From NCBI RefSeq assembly GCF_002135315.1, contig NZ_NEGA01000007.1, positions 62,001 to 126,000 on the forward strand: a DNA stretch of 64,000 nucleotides. Direction: 5' to 3'. The notes below the pieces were generated by a model, which saw nothing but the letters and a program-made list of their open reading frames with translations, had not been told where the DNA came from and ran no database searches. Position numbers and translations under genes: made by a program. Below, one piece after another: positions 38,295-48,400 of the stretch; the stretch's first letter is position 1, and every line of letters starts with the position of its first letter. This stretch comes from Acinetobacter sp. ANC 3903. Lineage in GTDB: Bacteria; Pseudomonadota; Gammaproteobacteria; Pseudomonadales; Moraxellaceae.

Positions 38295-39230
38295 ATGTTG
38301 AATAATAAAAAAATATTGATGAGCTTCATCCTGTATTGCATTTTGAATCACGCCCAAGCTGAAGTGCTGGTCATTTTACCCGAATCGGGACCTTTGGCGC
38401 GAGCCGGATTAAGTATCAAACAGGGTTTTATGAGTGCTTATCAGGCATCAGACCTGAAAACGCCAATTAGATTTGTAAACTCGGACAAAAAACAAATCGC
38501 GCAGTTGCTTAAACAAAATGTCAATAAAAAAACCCAACTGGTGATTGGACCCTTGGCACGTCAAGATGTGGAAGCTGTAATCAAGGCGCAGCCGAAGGTT
38601 CGGGTTTTGGCTCTGAATGAGGTGTCATCGCAGTTTGCCAATGTGGGACAATTCAGTTTGTCCAAGCAGGATGATGCGGTGGCGCTAGATCAGGTATTAC
38701 AAAATGATCAGATCAAAGAGCTGTATGTTTTGCAGCAAAAGGATTCTGAAATTGACAATGAACTGTTTTTGATTTCTTTGCTTACCCAGACTGATTATCC
38801 GCTGAATTTAATTGAGGAAGCCCCGAAAAAATTAAATAAACAAACCGGTTTATTGTTACTGGGCAATAATAGCTGGCTAAATAAACTGGCAAAGCTGCCA
38901 CATAAAAATATCTATATCTTAGCCAATGCCATTGAACAAGATCAGGCATTACCCATAGGGATGAAGTTTTGTGATGCTCCGGCTTTATATGGCACTGAAT
39001 GGCCAGATGTCATGCAAGCCATTCAGCAAAACAGCGTTTCCATGGCCTATCAGCGGCTGATCGCCTTTGGTGGTGATGCCTGGCATATTGCAAGCCAGTA
39101 TTTGGTAGACCCCCATTTAAAAAGCCTGCAGTTTCAGGGACGTACTGGCTTGATTCAAATCAATAATAACCTAATTCACCGGATTCCCCATTGTTATGAA
39201 AATACCAAAAAAGGGATCCGGGCATTGTGA
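38295..39230 (+). CDS. LpoA-like penicillin-binding protein activator (C-domain only)
   Basis: 311 aa. After a signal peptide ending HAQA|EV, the mature protein starts [19 protein letters not shown], the opening of the periplasmic-binding fold that forms the C-terminal domain of E. coli LpoA. The TPR N-domain of LpoA (678 aa in E. coli) is absent, and no lipobox cysteine fits at the cleavage site, so the protein is probably soluble in the periplasm. The neighbourhood (rsmI, yraN, dolP-like) is the same as around E. coli lpoA, which supports the assignment. Activation of a PBP is inference. Confidence 0.7.
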   Translation: MLNNKKILMSFILYCILNHAQAEVLVILPESGPLARAGLSIKQGFMSAYQASDLKTPIRFVNSDKKQIAQLLKQNVNKKTQLVIGPLARQDVEAVIKAQPKVRVLALNEVSSQFANVGQFSLSKQDDAVALDQVLQNDQIKELYVLQQKDSEIDNELFLISLLTQTDYPLNLIEEAPKKLNKQTGLLLLGNNSWLNKLAKLPHKNIYILANAIEQDQALPIGMKFCDAPALYGTEWPDVMQAIQQNSVSMAYQRLIAFGGDAWHIASQYLVDPHLKSLQFQGRTGLIQINNNLIHRIPHCYENTKKGIRAL

Positions 39231-39658
39231 TGTCAAATCTTCCAGCACATTTAAATTTGGGACAATGGGCTGAACAGCAAGCGTTAAAGTTATTAAGGGA
39301 ACACGGTTTTCAGTTGCTTGTAGCAAATTATCATTGTCGTTATGGGGAAATTGATTTAATTGTACATAAAGCTCAGGAACTGATTTTTGTCGAAGTGAAA
39401 GCGCGTTCAATGACCCAATATGCCCAATCCTGTGAAAGTATTTCTTTTTCCAAACAACGCAAAATTATGAAATCGGCACTGTGCTTTTTGCATGCCTATC
39501 CGGAATATCAAACTTGTTATTGTCGTTTTGATGTGATTTGTTTTGATTTTTCTCAACAATTTGCAAAAACCATACAGCAAGATTTTTCCAAATTCACTTA
39601 TGATCAACAATGGATTGAAAATGCTTTTACTTTTGATCAAGAGTTTATTAATCTTTGA
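39230..39658 (+). CDS. yraN: UPF0102 family nuclease-fold protein YraN
   Basis: 142 aa. [35 protein letters not shown] and FVEVKAR are the conserved blocks of this endonuclease-like fold (Glu/Asp/Glu-x-Lys). Starts at an ATG overlapping the previous stop (TGATG). Role unknown. Confidence 0.9.
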   Translation: MSNLPAHLNLGQWAEQQALKLLREHGFQLLVANYHCRYGEIDLIVHKAQELIFVEVKARSMTQYAQSCESISFSKQRKIMKSALCFLHAYPEYQTCYCRFDVICFDFSQQFAKTIQQDFSKFTYDQQWIENAFTFDQEFINL

Positions 39659-39723
39659 ACAAAATCAGAGCATAAATGCTGAAATAAAATAGAATTTAAA
39701 TTAACGATTAGGAGTCTTGCTGA

Positions 39724-40407
39724 GTGTTTAACCGTATTGCAATGACGTTACTGTGTGTAGCAAGTTTATCTGGTTGTGCAAGTTTTATCTCGAGTGGCAC
39801 AGGGTCGGCCCCGGTAGGTACAGAAAGTGGCGCCCGTTCTCTTGGACAGGTATTTATCGATTCCTCTATAGAACGTACCGCTAAAATCAATTTATATAAA
39901 TTAGACAGTCGCTTTAAACAATCTCGCATCAATATTGAAAGTTTTCATGGCAATGTATTATTAACCGGTCAAGTGCCGGATGCACACTTAAAACAGTTGG
40001 CTGAAGATAATGTCCGTGCCATGAGTGATGTTAAAACCGTGCATAATTACATTACTGTCGGTAACCAGATTGGTTATGGCACGATTATGCAAGATACTAC
40101 CGTGACTGCGAATACCCGCGGCCTGATTATGAAAGCCGTAGTGGTATCTGACAGTAAAGTGCGCATTCACACCGAAGATGGTGTTTTATATGTGATGGGG
40201 CGTTTAAATACCGCAGAAATTAATGATCTGAACCAGGTGCTGCAGCAAGTTGGTAATGTCACTAAAATCATTACCCTGATTGATAATATTGAACAGTCTA
40301 GAGCGGTGACTTCAAGCTTGAGTAGTGCTCTTGTGAATGCACAACCGGTGGAACAGACACCAGTGGCCATTGATCCCGATCAAGCAGAGCCAACCTATGC
40401 TCAATAA
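39724..40407 (+). CDS. DolP/YraP-like BON-domain lipoprotein
   Basis: 227 aa from a GTG start with AGGAG at 9 nt. Lipobox LSGC (MTLLCVASLSGC). Two BON domains: ~60–125 (INIESFHGNVLLTGQVPD … VHNYI) and ~140–200 (VRIHTEDGVLYVMGRL … IITLI). DolP supports outer-membrane integrity in E. coli; same position after yraN. The C-terminal 30 residues are a Gln/Pro-rich tail. Confidence 0.85.
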   Translation: MFNRIAMTLLCVASLSGCASFISSGTGSAPVGTESGARSLGQVFIDSSIERTAKINLYKLDSRFKQSRINIESFHGNVLLTGQVPDAHLKQLAEDNVRAMSDVKTVHNYITVGNQIGYGTIMQDTTVTANTRGLIMKAVVVSDSKVRIHTEDGVLYVMGRLNTAEINDLNQVLQQVGNVTKIITLIDNIEQSRAVTSSLSSALVNAQPVEQTPVAIDPDQAEPTYAQ

Positions 40408-41284
40408 GGTTGTACAAGCAGTTAGAAAGGAAATCCAGCAAAAGGTCGAAAAAGCGAAAATACTCTACAAAGATTTTCGCCTTTACGATTTTGGCAGTTA
40501 TGCCCTTAACCGTTTAACCCCACGCAAAGGTTATACGCTGCATGAAAATATTGCTTATGGCTTAAAAGCACGTCAGCGTTTTGATATTTTCTCCGCTGCA
40601 TCTCCGCTTGAGCAGCGGCCTTTAATCGTGTTTGTTCACGGTGGGGCATGGTTGCACGGTGATAAAAAAGATTATCGTTTTGTCGGTGAAGCCTTTGCCA
40701 AAGAAGGTTATGACGTTGCGGTGATTAACTATCATCTTGCACCAGAACATGTGTTTCCAAGTTATATTGATGACCTGAGTCTAGCACTGAATTATTTAAC
40801 TCAGCATCAATCCAGATTGAATATTCGGACTGAAAAAATAGTACTGATGGGGCATTCAGCCGGTGCATTTAATATCATGTCGGCGCTCTATCATCCCCAT
40901 CCTTATAGTCTGCAATGCCGTTCTCAGATTCGTGCCATTATTGGGTTGTCGGGACCCTATCATTTTGATTATAAAGATGATCCGCTATGTGCCGATGCCT
41001 TTGACCAAAGCGTGCCTTATCAGCAGGTGATGCCTTACTATTTTGTTGAATCCAATCAGGTGCGGCATTACCTGTTTTTGGCTTCCAATGATCAAGTTGT
41101 AGGGCATAGTAATTCGCAGGATTTGCACCGTATTTTGCAGGAAAAGGGCAATCATAGCCAAATGATTACCATTCCCGGAACAGGGCATGTGTCTATTATG
41201 GGTTCGGTATCGAGTCTGTTTAGCCGTTATTTTCAGACCAAACAACAAATTTTAATAGTGCTGGAAGAAGCCTTAAAACCTTGA
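40397..41284 (+). CDS. Alpha/beta hydrolase (esterase/lipase type)
   Basis: 295 aa. HGGAWLHGDKKDY (oxyanion-hole motif), the nucleophile elbow GHSAGAFN, and GTGHVSIMG with the catalytic His; the aspartate is near SNDQVVGHS. Resembles carboxylesterases of the HSL/acetylesterase group. Starts inside the end of the DolP-like gene (11-bp overlap). It ends 1 bp from the end of convergent nudC with no terminator between. Confidence 0.8.
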   Translation: MLNKVVQAVRKEIQQKVEKAKILYKDFRLYDFGSYALNRLTPRKGYTLHENIAYGLKARQRFDIFSAASPLEQRPLIVFVHGGAWLHGDKKDYRFVGEAFAKEGYDVAVINYHLAPEHVFPSYIDDLSLALNYLTQHQSRLNIRTEKIVLMGHSAGAFNIMSALYHPHPYSLQCRSQIRAIIGLSGPYHFDYKDDPLCADAFDQSVPYQQVMPYYFVESNQVRHYLFLASNDQVVGHSNSQDLHRILQEKGNHSQMITIPGTGHVSIMGSVSSLFSRYFQTKQQILIVLEEALKP

Positions 41285-41285
41285 C

Positions 41286-42059
41286 TTAAAGCCATTCACG
41301 GGTGTCATCTGCAACCGGATGACCGTCGGTGATGTGTTTAATCATGGCATAAGCAATACTGCCTTTAAATGGAATTTCAGGCAGTTGATTAAATTTAAAA
41401 AATTGGGCATCGCTAATTTCTTCTTCCTGAAGCTTAATCTCTCCAGATGCATATTCAGCACGGAAGGCGAGCATCAAATTACTTGGAAATGGCCAGGGCT
41501 GGCTGGCAAGATATTGCACATTTTTTACTTTTAAACCGACTTCTTCCATTGTTTCACGGCGTACTGCTTCTTCTAAAGTTTCCCCGACTTCAACAAAACC
41601 GGCAATTAAGCCATACATATTGCTTTTGTTGTTGGCATTTTTAGCCAGCAGAATTTCATCTGGACCACGGGTAATGATGGTGATGACGCAGGGCTGTACC
41701 CGCGGATATTGATGATAACCACATGCTGGGCAAACCATGGCATATTCAGTCACATGGGCTTCAGTTGGATGTCCACAATGACTACAGAACTTGTGGTTGC
41801 GGCGCCATTCTAACAGTTGGATGGCACGACTGGCTGTTTCAAACTGTTGGGTGTCCCACAAGGTTAATAACTGGCGGATGGGAACCAGTTGCAAGCCTGC
41901 AGGAATAGGTTCGTTTTCATGAAGATCACGGGCAATCACTTGATCACCCGGGCTGAAGTGAAGGTCACTTGCTACACGTTCTACTCGGGGAAGTTGAAAG
42001 TTTTCATCGACTAAAAGTTGGTGTTGATGAAAGATATAAGCAAGTGACAATTCAGACAT
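41286..42059 (-). CDS. nudC: NADH/NAD pyrophosphatase NudC
   Basis: 257 aa. Zinc ribbon FCSHCGHPTEA … CPACGYHQYPR, Nudix box GFVEVGETLEEAVRRETMEE VGL and the NudC-specific SQPWPFPSNLM. Hydrolyses NADH and removes NAD caps from RNA in E. coli. Start overlaps the fimL stop by one base (TAATG). Confidence 0.95.
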   Translation of the reverse strand: MSELSLAYIFHQHQLLVDENFQLPRVERVASDLHFSPGDQVIARDLHENEPIPAGLQLVPIRQLLTLWDTQQFETASRAIQLLEWRRNHKFCSHCGHPTEAHVTEYAMVCPACGYHQYPRVQPCVITIITRGPDEILLAKNANNKSNMYGLIAGFVEVGETLEEAVRRETMEEVGLKVKNVQYLASQPWPFPSNLMLAFRAEYASGEIKLQEEEISDAQFFKFNQLPEIPFKGSIAYAMIKHITDGHPVADDTREWL

Positions 42060-43705
42060 TAGGCAACAGTTTTCAGTTTTTCGCTACTTTGCAATGCTAC
42101 ATCAAACATGGACTGCAGGACAGGCTGTTTTGATTTTAAATTGTCAATCAGCATATCGGCACTGGCTAAAGTATCGAGGGTGTGGTTGATCTGTTCAGCA
42201 CTGATCGTTGCAGCATTTTCAATTTGCTGTTGAATAAAGGTTGCAGCCGTATTCAATGAAGTTCGACCCGATTCTGCATTTAAGAACAGCAGGGCACCGC
42301 CAATTTCACGTAATTGGGTAGGAATATTTTCAAGTGCAGCCAGATTTTGATCTTGCAGATACTGCATCAAGATTTGGCTAGAAAGGTCAATCACAGCTCT
42401 AGTTTCGTTTAATAAAGCTTCATGTGCTTCATCTAAACGGTCTAAAGAAATGTTCATATTATTGACGCGCAGCTGTAAACGGCTCGAGGTGTAATGGCGT
42501 TCCAGCACCCCAATCGAGTTCATGGCAGACAAAATACAATTCATCAACTGCTGTGCGAAATTTTCATCTTTTAAAATATCACCCTGACTGAGTAATGCAG
42601 CCTGACGTAATAAATCATTATGTGCTTCATTCAGATTCAATACTTTAAAGATATTGGCCAGACTGACTAATTGGCTTTGTAGCTCCCGCGTTTTTTCAGC
42701 AGTCATGTTCTGGTAATTGTATTCAATGTCATTGCGAATTTGTCCCATTTCAGCACTCACCAATTCACTGATGGTATGCATGGTATCAAAATCAGGACCG
42801 TAAAGATGTCGGCTGAACACCTGCAATTGTGTATCCGTTAAGTGATCTTCACCAATATTCAGCTGGCTACGGATCTGTTGAGCCGTCTCATCTTCCTGAC
42901 TAATACATAGGCTTAAAATATTGGCTAGATCAGATAGGTTGGGCTTGAAGCGATCTGGGGCGCTGAAATATTGGGCCATATTGCGTTCAATGCTGACCAG
43001 GGTACGTAAACGTGCATCATTGATCAATAAATGGTTCACCTGATTAAATGCCACATGCACCAGATTCCAGTATTGTTTGCTTGGCGTGTTTTCTGCCAGA
43101 CCTGCCAAATAGGCACCGACCAGTTTGATCGCTTGCAGATCTAATTCAGTTTCTTCCTGTTTTATCAGCTTGTTTAAAGACAGTTTGTACAGGCGATGTA
43201 CATATTGCGACTTTTCCAGGCTTGGTGCTTGAGGCAGCTTAAAATCAGGAGTAATACAGTCCAGTAAAGGCTCAATATACTGACCTTCATGGCTAAGGGG
43301 TTTGCCCAGCACGATTTCTAGACGGTTTAAGGTATCCAGTAAAAATTGTGGAATTTTAACTTCGCGCAAGCAAATAAATTCGATGTAGCGCTTTAACATG
43401 GTGGTGCCTTCACTTAAGGCAATCACTTCCTGGGTGTTAATTTGAGCAGGATTCACCATGATCTTGCGCATTAACTCTGCTGAGTATTGGGCAATTTTAG
43501 CCAGACTTTGCATGTCAATGAGCGCAAGAACCTGGGCACATTGTTCAAACTGATTCAGTGCATCGTCAATACCAAAGGGTAAAGTGTGGTCTTCTGCCAA
43601 GGTGCTAACCGCTGATTCAACTAATTTAATTGAGTTATCAACCTCATTTTTTATTATCAGCAATGCAGTCGGGTCAAAATGAATAGAGGTTTGGTAAGAA
43701 GACAT
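42059..43705 (-). CDS. fimL: FimL-like pilus/twitching regulator
   Basis: 548 aa, mostly helical, with no catalytic motif. Sequence has the flavour of the ChpA N-terminal domains but lacks an Hpt histidine site, as FimL does. FimL in Pseudomonas is a scaffold controlling type IV pili and cAMP, and its gene also lies beside nudC; the neighbourhood is therefore the main support. Key signatures such as LLNETRAVIDLSSQIL are general helical content. Confidence 0.7.
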   Translation of the reverse strand: MSSYQTSIHFDPTALLIIKNEVDNSIKLVESAVSTLAEDHTLPFGIDDALNQFEQCAQVLALIDMQSLAKIAQYSAELMRKIMVNPAQINTQEVIALSEGTTMLKRYIEFICLREVKIPQFLLDTLNRLEIVLGKPLSHEGQYIEPLLDCITPDFKLPQAPSLEKSQYVHRLYKLSLNKLIKQEETELDLQAIKLVGAYLAGLAENTPSKQYWNLVHVAFNQVNHLLINDARLRTLVSIERNMAQYFSAPDRFKPNLSDLANILSLCISQEDETAQQIRSQLNIGEDHLTDTQLQVFSRHLYGPDFDTMHTISELVSAEMGQIRNDIEYNYQNMTAEKTRELQSQLVSLANIFKVLNLNEAHNDLLRQAALLSQGDILKDENFAQQLMNCILSAMNSIGVLERHYTSSRLQLRVNNMNISLDRLDEAHEALLNETRAVIDLSSQILMQYLQDQNLAALENIPTQLREIGGALLFLNAESGRTSLNTAATFIQQQIENAATISAEQINHTLDTLASADMLIDNLKSKQPVLQSMFDVALQSSEKLKTVA

Positions 43706-43831
43706 GTATCTGCACCTTTCCTAGTGTTTTATCTGTTTATGAGTAGCCCGTTCAAGGCCAAACTTCTTTGCGTTTAACTATAACGTAACTGTTAAACGTT
43801 TAAATACAAAAAACCACTAGAAATGTAGATT

Positions 43832-45259
43832 TTATTTTGCAAAAAGACAAGCTGTTCCATGTTTTTCTGCAAATTGTTTGACCCAATTCTCATGTTCTGC
43901 CAATTCTTCGGCTGAAGGTAAAATCACAGGCAGCTCTATTTGTACAGTGGAGCGGGCTGCTTGACTCTGTTGTTGCTCGGCTTCGGTCAGGGTATCCATA
44001 TCAAAGGAAACCTGACCACCGGTCATGGCCAGATAGACATCCGATAAAATTTCGGCATCCAGTAACGCACCATGGAAAGTACGGTCACGCTGTGGAATTT
44101 CATAACGGCGCACCAAAGCATCCAGGGAGTTTTTTTGTCCCGGATGCTTGCTCTTGGCCATGGCCAAGGTATCGGTTACTGCACATACTTCCGATAATGC
44201 AACAAAGCCTGCGCGTTTGAACTCCATATCGAGGAAGTTCATATCGAAGGTGGCGTTATGCGCGATAATTTCTGCGCCTTTTAAATAGTCAAACAGCACA
44301 TCGGCAATTTCTGCGTAAAGCGGTTTGTCTTTCAGGAACTCATCTGAAATACCGTGAATATTTTCAGATTCGCCAACAGGTTTTTGCGGATTGATATAAA
44401 TATGAATGGAGCTGCCGGTCAGTTTGCGGTTGACCATTTCAATCGCCCCGACCTCAATAATCCGGTCCGTGTCCTGAAAATAAAAACCTGTGGTTTCAGT
44501 ATCCAGAATCAGCTGGCGAGGGCCGTGAACTTCCTTGCTTCGTGGGGTAATCACGATATGCGGGTGTAGTGGTTTATCCGAAGCAGGTGTTGCGCTTGCT
44601 AAAACAGGTTCTGGAACTTCCGCTAGTTGTTGCAAGCTATCTGCCTGATGGTTTTCCTGTTCCGCATTTTCTAAAGCTGCATTCTCCAAAACTTCGCTGT
44701 CATCTTGCAGCTCGGCTTCGATCAGGTCGAAACCAAAGGGATCATCTAATAACCAATCCTTTTCAGCTTTTTTTTTATCCAGCATATCCACTTGCTCTAA
44801 GTTAGCTTCGGCAGAGGATAAGAGATTTTTCATGGCTTTCAATGTTTGATCAGCACCCTGATTGGCCAGCTGATCGGCCATTTCGTTGCCTGGATGTCCG
44901 GCATGGCCTTTAATCCAGTTCCACTCGATTTCACGCCCCTGACAAGTCGCATCCAGTAATTTCCACAGGTCCGGATTTTTGACATCTTTCCAGTTTTTCT
45001 TTTTCCAGCCATGAATCCATTCGGTAATGCCTTGCTTTACATATTTGGAATCGGTCCAGATGATCAGTTTGGCATTTGGAGGACAAAATTTAATGCCTTC
45101 AATTGCCGCGGTAAGTTCCATGCGGTTATTGGTGGTTTCTGCTTCGCCACCATAAATTTTATGCTTTTCTGATTCGGTAATGATATATGCACCCCAACCG
45201 CCTAAACCAGGATTGCCACGACAAGCGCCATCGACATAGAGAGTGATTGTTTGAGTCAT
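43832..45259 (-). CDS. rnhA-dnaQ: Fused RNase HI and DNA polymerase III epsilon subunit
   Basis: 475 aa. Residues 1–140: RNase HI, with YVDGACRGNPG (Asp10), NNRMELTAAIEG (Glu48), WTDSKYV (Asp70) and NEMADQLA (Asp129). Then an acidic linker of ~105 residues, and a DEDDh exonuclease of DnaQ type: ILDTETTGF (Asp253, Glu255), HNATFD and HGALLDAEILSD. The tail VILPSAEELAEHENWVKQF is where epsilon binds the polymerase. In E. coli these are two separate adjacent genes; here they are a single reading frame with no break. Confidence 0.93.
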   Translation of the reverse strand: MTQTITLYVDGACRGNPGLGGWGAYIITESEKHKIYGGEAETTNNRMELTAAIEGIKFCPPNAKLIIWTDSKYVKQGITEWIHGWKKKNWKDVKNPDLWKLLDATCQGREIEWNWIKGHAGHPGNEMADQLANQGADQTLKAMKNLLSSAEANLEQVDMLDKKKAEKDWLLDDPFGFDLIEAELQDDSEVLENAALENAEQENHQADSLQQLAEVPEPVLASATPASDKPLHPHIVITPRSKEVHGPRQLILDTETTGFYFQDTDRIIEVGAIEMVNRKLTGSSIHIYINPQKPVGESENIHGISDEFLKDKPLYAEIADVLFDYLKGAEIIAHNATFDMNFLDMEFKRAGFVALSEVCAVTDTLAMAKSKHPGQKNSLDALVRRYEIPQRDRTFHGALLDAEILSDVYLAMTGGQVSFDMDTLTEAEQQQSQAARSTVQIELPVILPSAEELAEHENWVKQFAEKHGTACLFAK

Positions 45260-45481
45260 ATAAACCAAATCCGAACGCTAAAATAAGAGTCAAGTTAAAC
45301 CAAGTGATTGGCATATTGTATAACGCAATTCCACCTTAAAAGTGTATTCCATGGTTATTTTTTAAATTCTTGTAACATTTATAGTGAAATCGCGCTAAAT
45401 TAATCGCTTGTGTCTACCCCATGCTTCACTACAATGGCAGATCTAAAAAATAAATTTTATACGAGTTGTTTGGATTTTTTT

Positions 45482-48400
45482 ATGTATAAACCAACCGCGA
45501 TTTTGTGCCAGCCGACATTACCCAATTTTTTAAAAATAACTGTACTGGGTTCAGCTTTAACTGCTTTGGGACTGACAGGATGTTCCTCAAGTCAGAGTGT
45601 AACACATGGCTCAAAATCGAAAATGGTGGGTTCATCCGGATACCTGGATACCGACAGCTTGGATTCATTGGAAGATTTATTGTCTGCAACAGATATGAGT
45701 GCGGTAGAAGGTGACCGCTTGCTGATCTTGAAACATGGTGATGTGTGGAAACGTATGACCGTGGGTTTCAAGATGGATCAGAGCCATTGGGATACGCGTA
45801 TTGAAGCTCAGCGTGGCTGGTTTGTTTCCCGACAGCCTTATCTGGACCGTTTAAGTGCCCGTGCATCCCGTTATCTTTATCATACCGTGAAAGAAGCGGA
45901 ACGTCGTGGTTTGCCGACAGAGCTGGCTTTATTGCCGATTATTGAAAGTTCATATGACCCTGCAGCGACCAGTAGTGCAGCAGCAGCCGGGATGTGGCAA
46001 TTTATTCCAAGTACCGGACGTATTTACGGTTTAAGACAAACCAGTTTGTATGATGGTCGCCGTGATGTGGTGGAATCGACCCGTGCAGCCTATGAGTTTT
46101 TAGGTGGCTTATATAACCAGTTTGGTTCATGGGAACTGGCTTTGGCGGCGTACAATGCAGGCCCGGGACGTATCCAGCAAGCCATTAACCGAAATAAAGC
46201 GGCAGGTCTGCCTACCGATTACTGGTCACTGAAACTGCCTCAGGAAACCATGAACTATGTGCCACGTTTCCTGGCGGTGGCGCAAATTATTAAGAATCCG
46301 AATGCCTATGGGGTGTCTCTACCACCGATTGCTAACCGTCCGCACTTTAGGGAGGTGCCGGTCGGGCCGGTGAGTTTAAATGAAGTGGCATCGGTGACCG
46401 GTTTAAGCCGCGCCGAGCTATATCAGTTAAATCCAGGGCATCGTGGTGATTGGATTGATGATCAAAGTCCAATGAAGATTATTATTCCAGCCGATTTAAG
46501 CCCTGCTATTGATGCCCGACTTAAAAAGCTCTCGCCAAATTCGGGTACGCTATGGGCCAGCACGGCAAAACCTTTTACCCCGGAAAGAAGCAATCCACCT
46601 GAGTTAAATACTCAAGTGATTAATCCGGTAAAAACAGCACCACCGGTATTAACCGCAAGCACCACCAAAACTTCTCAGCCGGTCAGCAGTACGCCGGTTA
46701 AAGCAGTAAACCCTGTAACGGTAACCAAGCCTTCGACCAAAACCCGTATGGCTACGCCTCAAGGGGCTGATGCCTTGGCATCTTTTGCTGCAAATAGTGA
46801 TATTCCAAGTGCACCACGTATTCCTGTTGCGGTGAGTCAGGTGGCCAATGTCAAGCCTGTGACTGTAGAACCTCCATTGTCTGCGGCTGAGCGTGAGCAA
46901 ATTATGGCGGCCGTGAAAGCAGACGGTGAAAATAAAACGGTAGAACAGGTGCTTCAGCCTGTGGCAAGTAAAGCTGAACAGGAAAAAGTGGTGGCAGAAA
47001 TTAAAGCCATTGCACCGCAAGGCACCGAAATTGTCGATCCATTTGACGGCAAAATTAAGTTAACTGCCATTCAAACCAGTCTGTCAGTGGCTGAGCAGCA
47101 AGGTAAGGAGTTAACCAAAGGGTTTGCTTATCCAAAAGGTGTTGCGGAAAATACCAAGCCTGATTCTGATGAAGCCAAACGTAATCAGGGCAAAAATTAC
47201 GTTAAGACAGATACTGAAATTGTAGTGGTTGCACCGAAAGGAAAACGTACTACTTATACCGTTCAACAGGGAGATACTTTAGCCGTCATTGCCATGAAAA
47301 ATGGCCTGAACTGGCGTGATGTGGCGAAATGGAACCAGATTGACCCAAACTCTCCGCTGTACGTGGGAACCAGTATTTATTTATACGATGCCAAACCACA
47401 AAGTACAGAAACTTCAGGCAGCAAGTTTAAAGCACAACCGGAAACTTATGTGGTTCAGGCCAATGATAGCCTGACTGGGGTGGCCAGCCAATTTGGCTTA
47501 TCGGTCAAACAATTGGCAGAGTACAATAATTTGTCGGTCAGTAGTGGTTTGCGGGTTGGGCAAAAATTATCGTTAAAAGAAACTGCGCAAAGCAATTCCG
47601 ATACTGCTGAAACCAAGACCAATAATTCAAAATCCACTGCCAAAGTAAAGACCAAACCTTATGTGGTGAAGCGTGGCGAATATCTTAAACTGATTGCTGA
47701 CCGTTATGCCTTGTCTAATCAGGAGCTGGCTGATTTAACCAGCGGATTAACTGCGGGCAGCAGCTTAATGGTGGGACAAAAAATTAATGTGCCACTCCAT
47801 GAAGTGGCTAATAAAGTAGACAATAAGCCAGAAGAAAAAGTGAGTCTGGTTAAAATAGATCCGGTAGTCATTGAGCCATCCTATAAAACTGAAAATTATC
47901 AGGTGCAACGTGGCGATACCCTGTCGAGCATTGCAGCCAAATCGAAAATTTCAGTCACTGAATTGGCACAGCTGAACAAAATATCCCATACGCATGGTTT
48001 ACAAGTGGGTCAAAGTCTTAAAATTCCTGCAAGTTCAACAGTTCCGGATAGTTATACCGTACAATCGGGGGATAGCCTGTCTGCCATTTCGGCCAAATAT
48101 AATTTAGGCATGGATTATATTGCCAATATTAACGGGATTAACCGCAATACTGGTTTACGCGTGGGGCAGCGTTTAAAGCTCAGCGGTGAAGAACCTGTCG
48201 CAGCGCCTAACAAAGCAGACGTCAAAGTTGAAAAAGTCAGCTTTGAAAAGAGCGATAGCCATGTGGTGAAACCGGGTGAAACATTAAGCAGCATTGCGAA
48301 AAAATACCATTTACAACTGGATTATTTAGCTGCGTTAAATGGTTTAACCCGCAATTCCAGCGTACGTATCGGGCAACGCTTAAAAATCGAGGGTGATTTG

